NCBI GenBank assembly: GCA_905182995.1
Contig: CAJJDP010000052.1
Location: forward strand, 157,665 to 221,664
DNA length: 64,000 bases
DNA from: Paramecium octaurelia
Taxonomy: Eukaryota > Ciliophora > Oligohymenophorea > Peniculida > Parameciidae
Direction: 5' to 3'
Shown here: positions 1 through 11,347 of the stretch, piece after piece
Layout of the letters: each line of letters begins with the position of its first letter
How positions within the stretch are numbered: the first letter of the stretch is position 1
Notes under the pieces: generated by a model
Told to the model about the DNA's origin: nothing
Database searches by the model: none
Seen by the model: the letters and a program-made list of their open reading frames with translations, nothing else
Program-made: the position numbers and the translations under genes

Positions 1-893
1 AATCTGGTGTGTTCGTTACTCAAGTGAGCGCTGAATTCAGCCCAGTGAGCGGCTTATCTTTCTTCGACGTCCTTAATTATTGGATTGAATGATTACAGTT
101 TTAGCAGCCTTTTCTGAGACTAATTATTATCTGATTTCGCTCAAGAGTTAAGCAATCTTGGTTAAAGCCTTTTAGTTGACTCCGTGAGTGGCTAATTCTG
201 TAAGAGCAGCAACGACTGGCTAAAATAAAGATATAGGAGAAGCTGAATACTTGTAAGAGTTGGGAGTGGGAGGTGTTGTCTGTGAGTCTCTTGTGAATGG
301 TGTCGTATTTTGATTTGACTTAGACGAATGAAGCACCTAAGCTCAAGTGTTGAATTAATTTGGCAGCTTCATCAATGGCATCAATAACGTCATCAATAGC
401 GGCGATCTTAGCAACAAAGGTTTCGTGTTATTAGTTTCTTGTGGCTTCTTCTCTGGCATATGTTTATTCATTTGTTGCGATGTCTTGAATTGTGACTCTG
501 ATGTCTTCTTCAGAAACAGCCAAAGCTTCAATTGTGTCATCTCTCAATTAAGTGTTAGATGAGATTTGATTTTAGTGATACAAGATTTCCTTTTCCAAAT
601 CTTCCACAATCTAAGATATTCTTAATACATATTCTTACTCTGTTGTTGGTTGTTGTGTCAAGTTCAAAAGCGTGGTCGTGGTCATTTTGATCTTATTACA
701 ATCCAGCAGCAACACCGTTCAATAACATATTAACTTCGTTGGCTGGTGTTTGAGCTTACAAGTGAGCCTTGATTGCTGACAACACAACATTTCCAAATGG
801 ATTAGCATCAATTTGAGCCAAGGTTGTGTGTGTATCAACGAATTTGGAAGCTGCAAGAGCAACAACTAATGTCAAGATGGCTAGTTTTTGCAT
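1..893 (-). CDS. Trichocyst matrix protein, 3' end cut by window edge
   Basis: Secretory-granule structural protein of the trichocyst matrix family (TMP). Translation from the ATG at 893 begins MQKLAILTLVVALAAS, a signal peptide, followed by the Ala/Gln/Leu/Asp-rich helical sequence typical of TMPs. The reading frame stays open to base 1 (last residues LSNEHTR), so the C-terminus lies outside the window. Two introns restore the frame: 220-250 (31 bases) and 72-96 (25 bases, ending AAG). TMP precursors are proteolytically processed and crystallise in the granule (family knowledge). The exact T-family number cannot be assigned from sequence alone. It is the first of three TMP genes here, and a CCGTTTTT-type element lies 20 bases upstream of the ATG. 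Confidence 0.85.
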
Positions 894-1501
894 ATATTTT
901 AATTAATGTTTTAAAAACGGATCGATCAAATGCTTATAATGTACATTTAATTATTATTAATTACGATCTAAATATATAAATATCTATCACACATCATTCC
1001 TCATTCATCCAATATTTATTAAATAAACACATTTCCTTCCAATCCAATTTTACTTCCCTCCTTTCTTATCTTACTATTATATATTCACTACTTTATTAAC
1101 CATACTCCTCCTCATCCAAACTCCAATTTTCACATTCAATTCTCCACGCTCTCTCTCATCAACCCTTCAATCTAACATTTTCTAACTCAATAATAATTTT
1201 TATCAATTTTAATCCATTTTTAAGTATTGCAATTCATTAAATTAATAAAATCAAAATTAAATCAAATACTAAGCCACTTCAATTTCTATTACATCCAATT
1301 CAATTAAAAACTAAGTGATTCACTCTAATATTCACGGAAATCAATTCTTTTACTATTCTGAATTTCAGTATAATATATATATTAATAGACCTAAAAATCA
1401 TATATTCAAATTCAATACAAATGATGTGACAATGAAGAACCATTAATAATAAATAATATCTTTGTAAATATTCAAAAATATTTTTTTAATTTTTTTATTG
1501 C
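894..1501. other. Divergent intergenic region between TMP and eS19 genes
   Basis: 608 bases between two divergently transcribed genes, so it presumably holds both promoters. It is AT-rich. Bases about 980-1170 are strongly pyrimidine-rich on the plus strand (many C/T tracts). No supported gene: an open minus-strand frame there only reflects the purine bias. Confidence 0.5.
913..921 (-). promoter_or_regulatory. Candidate TMP upstream element (TCCGTTTTT on the gene strand)
   Basis: Read on the minus strand this is TCCGTTTTT, 20 bases before the TMP ATG at 893. Near-identical elements precede the other two TMP genes at 4635-4643 and 13634-13642. The shared sequence is visible; a regulatory role is inference. 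Confidence 0.35.
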
Positions 1502-1993
1502 ATGTCAGCTCCATTCTACACAGTCAAAGTAATGTCACTCATTAAATCAAGGACGTACCTGCCTAAGATTTCATTCGTGCATATGCTGAGTATTTGAAGA
1601 AAAACAATAAAATAAAAATCCCAGAATGGGGATCCATTGTCAAAACTGGACTTGGAAAAGAAATTTCACCAATTGATTAAGATTGGATGTACGTTAGAGC
1701 TGCTGCACTTGCTCGTAAAATATATGTGAGAGGTCATTGGGTATTCAATTTATATTACAATTAAGGGTGTTGGAAATTTGACTCATATGTTTGGATCAGT
1801 CAATGATAATGGCAAGCATGAATCTGGATCAGGAAAGGTCATTAGATATTTACTCTAATAATTAGAGTCAATCAAAGTCTTGAAGAAGGACAACAAGTCT
1901 CTCTTAAAGAAGGGATCAAGAATTGTTACCAAGGAAGGACAATAAGACTTAAACAGAATTGCCACTTAAGTTGCTTTGGCTGCCAGAAAATGA
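1502..1993 (+). CDS. RPS19: 40S ribosomal protein eS19
   Basis: Small-subunit ribosomal protein, 147 aa after splicing. The translation starts MSAPFYTVKDVPAQDFIRAY and contains KIPEWGSIVKTG, DWMYVRAAALARKIYVRG and the GSGK...LLQQLESI...GSRIVTKEGQQDLNRIATQ C-terminal half, matching eS19 along its whole length. Introns lie at 1529-1551 (23 bases) and 1741-1765 (25 bases), both ending AAG. In-frame TAA codons fall at glutamine positions (for example GQQDLN). The stop is TGA at 1991. Length and order match the family. Confidence 0.95.
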
Positions 1994-2023
1994 TTTATAA
2001 AACATAAAGAACATCAACACCTG

Positions 2024-2381
2024 TCAATATTATTGTAAGAGCTGCATAATCTTTTGTTTCATTGCATCTTTGGTTATTTCTCTATTATACACTCTTTCAC
2101 TCAAATTGTTTCTATCTCTAAACTCAACTCTGATCTTCAAAAACTTCGGATGTTATTTCTTGAAATCTTCCAAATCATAATCATTTGTAATCACTACTTT
2201 ATCTCCTTCTTCATCAACAAAGCTATTCCTATTAAACAATGTATTACTAGAATATTAAGTCCTCCTTATTTTAATGCTGTATACTTATAGATTGGTATTC
2301 TTGTCTCAAATCTTCGAATCGATTCAAGGGTCTGGAACAAATGTACACATCCTTCTGAATGGCAATTTTTATGATTTGCAT
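2024..2381 (-). CDS. Small PB1-domain-like protein
   Basis: 112 aa after removal of one 19-base intron (2229-2247). The translation begins MQIIKIAIQKDVYICSRPLN and contains FVDEEGDKVVITNDYDLEDF. That resembles the acidic OPCA-like loop of PB1 domains (D-x-D-G-D-x-V-x-I), though the whole domain is short. The tail is charged (RVEFRDRNNLSERVYNREI). Its start lies 66 bases past the stop of the next minus-strand gene, and its stop is 31 bases from the eS19 stop (tail to tail). The PB1 assignment is an inference from this motif. The partner is unknown. Confidence 0.6.
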
Positions 2382-2446
2382 TTAATTAATAAATATATAT
2401 TGAAATAATAATAATTTAATTTAATTATTTATATTCTTACTAATTA

Positions 2447-3140
2447 TCATATTCTACTTGTCTTCATTATTCTGTCCAAAGATTGCTATAATGCATTCAA
2501 TTCGCTTTGATGTCTATTATATAATCGTACTACTAATACCCTATTTGATAGGTGGTAATCTATGAAATTGGAACCTGATTCAATCTTGAGGAAAGTGAAG
2601 AAATATCACTTTGTTTACCAAACTTTTAGAAGTTGGATGGACTACTTGCAGAAAACAAGTTTTATTTTGAACTCTTATGCTGATAAGGTTGATGACTTTA
2701 TTGGATGAGTTGATTGTTCAATTTTGCAATCTGATTATTTTATATTTGTAATTGAATGTCCAATTTAGAGTTCCAATCTTTGAATTGATTCAACTTGGTC
2801 TTAGCTCTTTCTGGAGAATCTCTAAATGTTTTCGACGATCTATAAGGAGATGGAGTTTTATCATTAGAAAATACTACATGAGTTGGAGCAAGAGGACTTC
2901 AATATATGTATATTCTTACTGATATTACCCTACAACACAACCTTCTAGTCCTTTGTAAGTTTTTGGAGAGTCTCTAAACAATCTTAATCTCACTGGAGAT
3001 ATGTTTTTAGATTCTTAGTTTCTTGATTTGAAACTTGAATCTCCTAATTTACTTATTGCAGTTGAAAGTAAATGGGTTGAATTGCCTTTTATCTTTACTG
3101 CTGAATTGCTCTCATTACTGTAGATACTTGAATTTAACAT
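2447..3140 (-). CDS. Hypothetical Ser/Gln-rich protein with short coiled coil
   Basis: 214 aa, not recognised. Two introns (2897-2919, 23 bases; 2514-2539, 26 bases) keep one frame from the ATG at 3140 to TGA at 2447. The N-terminal half is rich in Ser and basic residues with repeated S-P sites (NISPVRLRLFRDSPKTY, FRDSPERAKTK). The middle (KLDIQLQNNQIAKLNNQLIQ) is a short Leu/Asn/Gln heptad-like stretch. The S-P and RDSP motifs suggest phosphorylation, but no function can be named. It lies upstream of and on the same strand as the PB1-like gene. Confidence 0.65.
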
Positions 3141-3482
3141 AATTTTTATTTATTGCTTAATAAATTTTTAATAAAGAACCTATATATATATTCTTAAATA
3201 GTGCCCTAATTTATTCTTGATTGTTCTCTATTTAAAATTTAAAACATATTCATTTATTGTTGGTGTTATATTAAATATAATTTATATTCTATAAACATCT
3301 TTTTTCAAATTGTATGTAATCAATTAATAGTTTAAAAATGAGAGTGTGTTTAGCGTTAAATCCAATTAGTCTTTTAAAATAGAATGACATTCGATTTAGA
3401 CTTCAAAATCTATTGTTAAGAATTAATGATGATGTAATTTTAACTTGGTGGATATTTTTAAATTGAATATTTTATAATCTAA
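3141..3482. other. Intergenic spacer, no supported gene
   Basis: 342 AT-rich bases between the start of the Ser/Gln-rich gene and the stop of the second TMP gene. A 42-codon plus-strand open frame (3338-3466) is too short to support. Confidence 0.4.
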
Positions 3483-4616
3483 TCATTTTCTACCAAGGGA
3501 TGTTTATGAGGCTAAGGCTCTAACTTGATCCTTGAATAATTAGATGACAACATCGATGATGGCGTTTTCCTCTAGAATAGATTAGGTTAGGATAGATACC
3601 TTATCTTCTTGCTGTTTCTGAAGCATAGAATTCTCTTTTTTCTTCCAAATCGGCGGTGGCACCAGCAACTGCATTCAAGGAGTCTTTCCATAATTTGAGT
3701 GCTTTGGCTTATTAAGCAAGAACTGCTGGGAGTTGCTAATCGAATTATTTGATGAATGCATACAGTTTCTAATTTTTCAACAAGGTTTGTTCTTCTTTCG
3801 TGTTCTGAGTTCAACCAAGCAACTTCGGCATTAGTATCTGAAACGTATTTGGCAAGAGCGAAAGCAGCATGGATTTCTTATTCTTAGAGTGTAGCAAGGG
3901 TTCCTTCTAATTCAGCTTGTAAGTCTGCTAAGATAGCAAGGACTTGTTCTCCGGTTGTGCCATCTCTCTTGACTTCTGCAAGGGATTAGAATTTCTAGAG
4001 GGCATCTTATTAGAAGAGGTGACTGTATGCTGACAATTTGTCGGCGATGGTTTCAGCCTTTTCAACTAATTGAACACCAGCATTGTTTGTGAGCCATCCA
4101 GCAACATCTTGTTGTAAGAGTTAGACAACTGCAACTGCATCAGCGTGATCAGCCAATGATCTGACAAAGAGTCCATTGGCCCAACATCTTTAGTCTTAAA
4201 GTTAAGCATTTCTTCTTTCGATTTCAGCAAGTCTTGCTTCGGCCCATGCCAACCATGAATATCCATCCTAAATTTTAAGGGGAAATAGCATACTCTGACT
4301 TGGGCTTCAACATCAGTACGAACAGCACCTAATGCTTCCCATTGTTATTTGTTGAGGGAGGCAACATTTGTCAAGTCACCAATGACCTAAGAAAAGATTT
4401 CTATTGTTTAATTTATATTATACCCTCATCAGTGTTATTCTTTTTGTCGGCAGCAGCTTAGACATTAACATTTTCTGTCTTCAAATCTCTCAAGAGGTTG
4501 TAAACTGATTCAACAGCATCATTTCCTCTAGTACCAGTTTGGAGGAGCACAGCAAATTTGTTTGTGTCAATAGCGAAGACGGCAGCCACTAAGCAAAGGG
4601 CAACAAGAGTTCTCAT
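3483..4616 (-). CDS. Trichocyst matrix protein
   Basis: Complete TMP, 342 aa. Signal peptide MRTLVALCLVAAVFA, then helical Ala/Glu/Gln-rich sequence with heptad character and family-like segments (VGDLTNVASLNKQQWEAL written V-I-G-D..., DLQAELEGTLATLQEQEI, LVEKLETQLPAVLAQQAK) ending SLGRK. Four introns: 4401-4423, 4268-4293, 3736-3763 and 3572-3599 (23, 26, 28, 28 bases). The spliced length is a multiple of three. The start is 181 bases from the divergent coiled-coil gene at 4798. The 5' part of this gene is printed again at 5920-6400 because of an unmerged contig overlap; that second copy is not a real paralogue. Confidence 0.9.
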
Positions 4617-4634
4617 AATTAATTTATTAATGCC

Positions 4635-4643
4635 AAAAACGGA
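4635..4643 (-). promoter_or_regulatory. Candidate TMP upstream element (TCCGTTTTT on the gene strand)
   Basis: Minus-strand TCCGTTTTT, 18 bases upstream of the TMP ATG at 4616, followed by ATTAAT. The same core and the ATTAAT neighbour occur before the TMP gene starting at 893. Function is inferred only. Confidence 0.35.
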
Positions 4644-4797
4644 ATCAAAATTCCTCGTTTTAAAATTGCAAATATCACTAATTATTATTTAATTAACATA
4701 CATTTATGCACACTCATCATTCAAAACAGACATAAATTTTACACTTACATCTCAAACTAAAAACGTATTCAATCAATTAATCTGTTAAAATATTTAT

Positions 4798-5918
4798 ATG
4801 AAAAGTTAATTATAAAGAAGTTCATATGGAGAATTATCATCCATTCGTTCATATCCAACAGAGAAATTGAACACTCAGTCTGACAGTGAATTGGTTGAAG
4901 TTGACATGGATAAACTCAATTTTCATTCATTTTACTAGCCCTCAGATCCTATTCAATCATAATCCAATTAAGTGGAAGGAGAGCTATTCATTAGAGATTT
5001 TATTAAAAGAGTAATTGCCAAAGTCTCAAAAAAAATCACTGAGAATGAACAAATCAAAATGCTGCCACTCATTGGTTATTAATCATCCATTGATAGAATG
5101 TCACATCCGATTCAATAATACTTTAGACAACACGAAGATCCTACACTTGATTATTTGACTGGTGGATTACAAGAAGATGAAGAACCTGTAAATTAAACTT
5201 TTCAATTGATAGGTTAGATTCCAACAAGAATAATGGTTGGTTCAAAAGGTTTTATCAATACCTGCCAAGATATTGGAAGTAGAATAATAAAGCACTAATT
5301 CTAATCGATAATCCCTAACTGCTCAAACCTTTAAGAGATCAAGAGTCTTAATATAAGTATTGAAACATCTTTTTAAACTTTAGGATTAAGCTTAAATGAA
5401 TAATTAAAAAAATGTAAAAGAAAAAGAAAAATTACCTGGAATAGTTGATCTCAATGATCCCTTAGATATCAGTCTAACTGAAGAATTACTGAGAGCATAG
5501 AAGGAGAGAGATTATAAAATTATGTAAGATCTAAAAGAACAAGAAAGAAGAAGAAAACAAAAAGAGCTAGAGGAGTAATAATTGAAATATGAACTTATAT
5601 CTAAAGATAAAAAATCTAAATCATACACTTATGATTATGATGGAAAATTGATTTCTGTCACTACTTTGAAAGGTCATAAATTTCCACCTACTGCTGCAAC
5701 ATTAGGGTATTTAAATTAAAAATTAAGAGATCCAAGTTTGAAGATGGCCAAACTAAGATTAACATGTTCAATAAGAGAAAAACCTTTTTTTAGAGTCAAG
5801 GTTCCTAAATCAAAAGGAAATAGGATGATGAGAAGGAAAAGGATACTAAGGAATAAATTAAATTTTAGTCTATTGCACCTCTTGTCAATGAAAATATGCA
5901 TTTATAATCTGGAGTTCT
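4798..5918 (+). CDS. Coiled-coil protein, printed copy 1 (3' end lost at contig end)
   Basis: First printing of a 549-559 aa gene of unknown function. Start ATG at 4798 (MKSQLQRSSYGELSSIRSYP). Introns at 5188-5212 and 5801-5823 (the latter starts GTT). The frame is cut by the contig end at 5918. Contents up to here: N-terminal polar region, then LPGIVDLNDPLDISLTEELL, a long Lys/Glu/Gln/Arg helix (QKERDYKIMQDLKEQERRRK) and the compact block SYTYDYDGKLISVTTLKGHK. See the copy at 6582 for the fuller model. Confidence 0.7.
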
Positions 5919-5919
5919 N
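5919..5919. other. Assembly gap (single N)
   Basis: A single N joins two contigs. It interrupts the coiled-coil gene on the left and starts within the TMP gene on the right. Confidence 0.95.
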
Positions 5920-6400
5920 TGCATCAGCGTGATCAGCCAATGATCTGACAAAGAGTCCATTGGCCCAACATCTTTAGTCTTAAAGTTAAGCATTTCTTCT
6001 TTCGATTTCAGCAAGTCTTGCTTCGGCCCATGCCAACCATGAATATCCATCCTAAATTTTAAGGGGAAATAGCATACTCTGACTTGGGCTTCAACATCAG
6101 TACGAACAGCACCTAATGCTTCCCATTGTTATTTGTTGAGGGAGGCAACATTTGTCAAGTCACCAATGACCTAAGAAAAGATTTCTATTGTTTAATTTAT
6201 ATTATACCCTCATCAGTGTTATTCTTTTTGTCGGCAGCAGCTTAGACATTAACATTTTCTGTCTTCAAATCTCTCAAGAGGTTGTAAACTGATTCAACAG
6301 CATCATTTCCTCTAGTACCAGTTTGGAGGAGCACAGCAAATTTGTTTGTGTCAATAGCGAAGACGGCAGCCACTAAGCAAAGGGCAACAAGAGTTCTCAT
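5920..6400 (-). CDS. Trichocyst matrix protein, false duplicate of the 5' part of the gene at 3483-4616
   Basis: Identical to 4136-4616. The ATG at 6400 corresponds to 4616; the copy has no 3' part because contig 2 starts at 5920. Treat as an assembly artefact, not a pseudogene. Confidence 0.85.
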
Positions 6401-6581
6401 AATTAATTTATTAATGCCAAAAACGGAATCAAAATTCCTCGTTTTAAAATTGCAAATATCACTAATTATTATTTAATTAACATACATTTATGCACACTCA
6501 TCATTCAAAACAGACATAAATTTTACACTTACATCTCAAACTAAAAACGTATTCAATCAATTAATCTGTTAAAATATTTAT

Positions 6582-8199
6582 ATGAAAAGTTAATTATAAA
6601 GAAGTTCATATGGAGAATTATCATCCATTCGTTCATATCCAACAGAGAAATTGAACACTCAGTCTGACAGTGAATTGGTTGAAGTTGACATGGATAAACT
6701 CAATTTTCATTCATTTTACTAGCCCTCAGATCCTATTCAATCATAATCCAATTAAGTGGAAGGAGAGCTATTCATTAGAGATTTTATTAAAAGAGTAATT
6801 GCCAAAGTCTCAAAAAAAATCACTGAGAATGAACAAATCAAAATGCTGCCACTCATTGGTTATTAATCATCCATTGATAGAATGTCACATCCGATTCAAT
6901 AATACTTTAGACAACACGAAGATCCTACACTTGATTATTTGACTGGTGGATTACAAGAAGATGAAGAACCTGTAAATTAAACTTTTCAATTGATAGGTTA
7001 GATTCCAACAAGAATAATGGTTGGTTCAAAAGGTTTTATCAATACCTGCCAAGATATTGGAAGTAGAATAATAAAGCACTAATTCTAATCGATAATCCCT
7101 AACTGCTCAAACCTTTAAGAGATCAAGAGTCTTAATATAAGTATTGAAACATCTTTTTAAACTTTAGGATTAAGCTTAAATGAATAATTAAAAAAATGTA
7201 AAAGAAAAAGAAAAATTACCTGGAATAGTTGATCTCAATGATCCCTTAGATATCAGTCTAACTGAAGAATTACTGAGAGCATAGAAGGAGAGAGATTATA
7301 AAATTATGTAAGATCTAAAAGAACAAGAAAGAAGAAGAAAACAAAAAGAGCTAGAGGAGTAATAATTGAAATATGAACTTATATCTAAAGATAAAAAATC
7401 TAAATCATACACTTATGATTATGATGGAAAATTGATTTCTGTCACTACTTTGAAAGGTCATAAATTTCCACCTACTGCTGCAACATTAGGGTATTTAAAT
7501 TAAAAATTAAGAGATCCAAGTTTGAAGATGGCCAAACTAAGATTAACATGTTCAATAAGAGAAAAACCTTTTTTTAGAGTCAAGGTTCCTAAATCAAAAG
7601 GAAATAGGATGATGAGAAGGAAAAGGATACTAAGGAATAAATTAAATTTTAGTCTATTGCACCTCTTGTCAATGAAAATATGCATTTATAATCTGGAGTT
7701 CTCATCATACAAGAAGGCAGAATTAGAGAAGGCCCAAGAGATCAACCAATTAATCTTGATAAAATGAGTGATCCTGCTTTAAGGATGGTCAGAAATGAAT
7801 ACTTGTCTTTGACTTAGTAAATCAATGCATCCCATAATTAATCATCTGCATAATTAGTTAAAGCAGAAGAAGCTTAAGTTAAAGAATTTTCAAATGACTA
7901 AGATAAAAAATAAATTCTGAATAGAATTCGCAGGTTAAGTCAACCAAGCATTACAAGTGATGGAAATATTAAGTAAATTAAAGTTCATTCATCTATTCAA
8001 TAGGATAAACTCTATGCAAATATATGAGTAGGTGGCCTAAGTTATTTTCGAAAATAAAGAATAACTTCCAATCCCAATCACTAAATCTAATAATAATACT
8101 ACAAAAGATTTACAAATGATGAAATCTCCTACTGATCAATACAATATTTCGCTCTATAAAAATACAGCTTGGGGTAAAGAAGTCCCATCTACTCAGAGT
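6582..8199 (+). CDS. Coiled-coil protein of unknown function, printed copy 2 (most complete)
   Basis: Best single printing. Introns at 6972-6996 (25), 7585-7607 (23, starting GTT) and 7973-8003 (31). Joined with 9766 onwards of the next contig it gives about 549 aa. Order of features: Ser-rich N-terminus; helical segment KILEVEQQSTNSNRQS...LKHLFKLQDQAQ; LPGIVDLNDPLDI; long basic/acidic coiled coil (about residues 165-205); conserved-looking block YTYDYDGKLISVTTLKGHKF; second block SGVLIIQEGRIREGPRDQ; Gln-rich tail. No family recognised. The two compact blocks between charged helices would suit a cytoskeletal or ciliary scaffold, but that is a guess. Confidence 0.75.
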
Positions 8200-9765
8200 N
8201 ATATCCAACAGAGAAATTGAACACTCAGTCTGACAGTGAATTGGTTGAAGTTGACATGGATAAACTCAATTTTCATTCATTTTACTAGCCCTCAGATCCT
8301 ATTCAATCATAATCCAATTAAGTGGAAGGAGAGCTATTCATTAGAGATTTTATTAAAAGAGTAATTGCCAAAGTCTCAAAAAAAATCACTGAGAATGAAC
8401 AAATCAAAATGCTGCCACTCATTGGTTATTAATCATCCATTGATAGAATGTCACATCCGATTCAATAATACTTTAGACAACACGAAGATCCTACACTTGA
8501 TTATTTGACTGGTGGATTACAAGAAGATGAAGAACCTGTAAATTAAACTTTTCAATTGATAGGTTAGATTCCAACAAGAATAATGGTTGGTTCAAAAGGT
8601 TTTATCAATACCTGCCAAGATATTGGAAGTAGAATAATAAAGCACTAATTCTAATCGATAATCCCTAACTGCTCAAACCTTTAAGAGATCAAGAGTCTTA
8701 ATATAAGTATTGAAACATCTTTTTAAACTTTAGGATTAAGCTTAAATGAATAATTAAAAAAATGTAAAAGAAAAAGAAAAATTACCTGGAATAGTTGATC
8801 TCAATGATCCCTTAGATATCAGTCTAACTGAAGAATTACTGAGAGCATAGAAGGAGAGAGATTATAAAATTATGTAAGATCTAAAAGAACAAGAAAGAAG
8901 AAGAAAACAAAAAGAGCTAGAGGAGTAATAATTGAAATATGAACTTATATCTAAAGATAAAAAATCTAAATCATACACTTATGATTATGATGGAAAATTG
9001 ATTTCTGTCACTACTTTGAAAGGTCATAAATTTCCACCTACTGCTGCAACATTAGGGTATTTAAATTAAAAATTAAGAGATCCAAGTTTGAAGATGGCCA
9101 AACTAAGATTAACATGTTCAATAAGAGAAAAACCTTTTTTTAGAGTCAAGGTTCCTAAATCAAAAGGAAATAGGATGATGAGAAGGAAAAGGATACTAAG
9201 GAATAAATTAAATTTTAGTCTATTGCACCTCTTGTCAATGAAAATATGCATTTATAATCTGGAGTTCTCATCATACAAGAAGGCAGAATTAGAGAAGGCC
9301 CAAGAGATCAACCAATTAATCTTGATAAAATGAGTGATCCTGCTTTAAGGATGGTCAGAAATGAATACTTGTCTTTGACTTAGTAAATCAATGCATCCCA
9401 TAATTAATCATCTGCATAATTAGTTAAAGCAGAAGAAGCTTAAGTTAAAGAATTTTCAAATGACTAAGATAAAAAATAAATTCTGAATAGAATTCGCAGG
9501 TTAAGTCAACCAAGCATTACAAGTGATGGAAATATTAAGTAAATTAAAGTTCATTCATCTATTCAATAGGATAAACTCTATGCAAATATATGAGTAGGTG
9601 GCCTAAGTTATTTTCGAAAATAAAGAATAACTTCCAATCCCAATCACTAAATCTAATAATAATACTACAAAAGATTTACAAATGATGAAATCTCCTACTG
9701 ATCAATACAATATTTCGCTCTATAAAAATACAGCTTGGGGTAAAGAAGTCCCATCTACTCAGAGT
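6635..9765. repeat. Unmerged contig overlap 2 (6635-8199 repeated at 8201-9765)
   Basis: 1565 bases ending at the N at 8200 recur exactly from 8201 (offset 1566). With overlap 1, bases 4851-5918 are therefore printed three times. Confidence 0.9.
8200..8200. other. Assembly gap (single N)
   Basis: Single N between contigs 2 and 3, inside the coiled-coil gene. Confidence 0.95.
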
Positions 9766-9911
9766 AATACAACAAAACTTAAAGGCAGTAAAGCTAAAGT
9801 AAAGTAAAACTTTCTTCATGTATAATAGAGATATTTTATCAACCGTTGGAATAGTCGTTAAAAGAACTAGAGAAAGAAGAGGGATATCAGAAATACAACT
9901 TCCAAGAATGA
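8201..9911 (+). CDS. Coiled-coil protein, printed copy 3 (5' end missing, true 3' end present)
   Basis: Same gene as at 6582 but missing the first 53 coding bases. Introns at 8538-8562, 9151-9173 and 9539-9569. This copy alone shows the C-terminus. Two splice choices are possible there. A 35-base intron at 9820-9854 gives the tail SLKELEKEEGYQKYNFQE and TGA at 9909. A 25-base intron at 9810-9834 gives a different tail ending at TGA 9929. I prefer the first because its composition matches the rest of the protein, but the second intron has the more usual length. Confidence 0.65.
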
Positions 9912-10019
9912 AAAATATTTCTCAAATTTGATATTAATCAATTAAAAAAGATATTTTGTCTCTATTTAATAATATAAGTTTTCATGAAGTTTTTCAATTG
10001 ATATAATTTTAAAAATGAA

Positions 10020-11264
10020 TCAACATTTGTTTCTTTTTTAATACCATTTTGGAATTAATTTATTGGCCAGAGATTAATTATTTGAAAGTTCCTCCTTTGT
10101 GAAATCAAATAAGTCAGGTATTTAAATTTTCGATTGGTACATCCTAAAAGTTGTTTCATCCCTTAAATCATCAAAATACGAATGCGTTAGTGCTTGGAGT
10201 GCAGTCAATCTAGTTCTTGGACAATAAGTGAGTATCTTACTAATTAAATCAATAGCTTAGGGATCAACTACAGTTTGAAATACTTTCCTCCAATCTTTTT
10301 TTCTTATTTAAACTATTTTGTATTATTTAATATCGTATAATTCGTTCATTGACAACACCTCTTCCTTACTTGGAGATCCCAGTATTTTGATTATTTCAAC
10401 TAATTAATCTACTGCTGATGCTCCTAAAAACAAGGGTAGCCCATTAAACATTTCGCCTATGATACAGCCAACCGACCACATGTCAACCTAAGTAGTGTAA
10501 TTTGTAGCACCAAACAATAACTCAGGAGCCCTGTAACATCTTGAACAAATATAAGCAATATTAGGTTCTAAAGGAGATAACTTTTTAGCACTTCCAAAAT
10601 CACAGATTTTCAGAACATTCGTATCAGGATTAATCAAAACATTATGGGGTTTAATATCTCGATGACAAATTCCTTTTGTGTGTACAAAGGCTATGCCACG
10701 CAACAACTAATATGAATATAACTTTGCTTGTATTTCTGGTAACAACTATTGCTATTTCAAGAATTATGCATTGAATGAATGAAGGGTTTCAGGCTAGTAG
10801 TCCATGATTACGTTCAAGTATTGCTCATCTGGAGAGTCTCCATAAGTAAAATATGCATGTTTAGTTTCAACAATATTTGAATGATCCAATTCTTAGAGAA
10901 TTTGAATTTCCCTATTTTTATATCTCTTATCCTGTATAACTTTCTTTACTGCCACTATTTCACCTGTTTCATTCACTTTTGCTTTGTAAACTATACCGAA
11001 GGATCCTTGTCCAATTACTTTTAGGCTAGTAAATGTAAATTAGGAGTAATCCATGGGTTAATTGCCTTGTTGAGGAGCTGGGGATTTGCTTTTGGTTCTT
11101 TAATTTTTCAATGGAGTTTTTTGTTTCTCTTATAGATTTTTGAATTTTAATATTGCTTATTAAAGATCGATATCATCTACATCAGCTGCTTCTGTTTACA
11201 CTCTTCTGTTGGCATCTGTTGGTTGAGTATACTTATTAATGGGTTTTTTAGCATAGCGAGCCAT
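10020..11264 (-). CDS. GSK3/shaggy-type protein kinase
   Basis: 414 aa, no introns. CMGC Ser/Thr kinase. An N-terminal polar extension of about 80 residues precedes the Gly loop GQGSFG, then VAVKK (catalytic Lys), HRDIKPHN (catalytic loop), DFGSAK and the activation segment [11 protein letters not shown], whose Tyr matches the autophosphorylated Tyr of GSK3. The C-terminus [13 protein letters not shown]...LIPKWYQ is the characteristic GSK3 tail. GSK3 normally prefers primed substrates. One departure is CYRAPE where most members have YYRAPE. It is divergent from the coiled-coil gene at 11348, with only 83 bases between the two ATGs. Confidence 0.93.
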
Positions 11265-11347
11265 CCAACTGATAAAATTATGAAATTTTTTATAAATTAA
11301 GTTTATATAATAACTTAATATATTATTTTATATTTATTATTATTATA

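Larger units (their letters stand above)
4136..7702. repeat. Unmerged contig overlap 1 (4136-5918 repeated at 5920-7702)
   Basis: 1783 bases before the N at 5919 recur base for base immediately after it (offset 1784). Both copies carry the same genes, introns and breakpoints, and the repeat ends exactly at the N. This is the pattern of two contigs placed end to end without trimming the shared end, not a biological tandem duplication. Confidence 0.9.

Noticed and set aside
980-1170. Minus-strand purine-rich frame in the first intergenic region
   Set aside because: Only a composition effect of a pyrimidine-rich plus strand; about 35 codons with no family features.
3338-3466. 42-codon plus-strand ORF (MRVCLALNPISLLKQND...)
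   Set aside because: Too short in a code with one stop codon; no domain and no splice evidence.
4798-9911. Tandem triplication of a coiled-coil gene
   Set aside because: Copies are identical, end exactly at single Ns and are truncated at contig ends; overlap of contigs explains this better.
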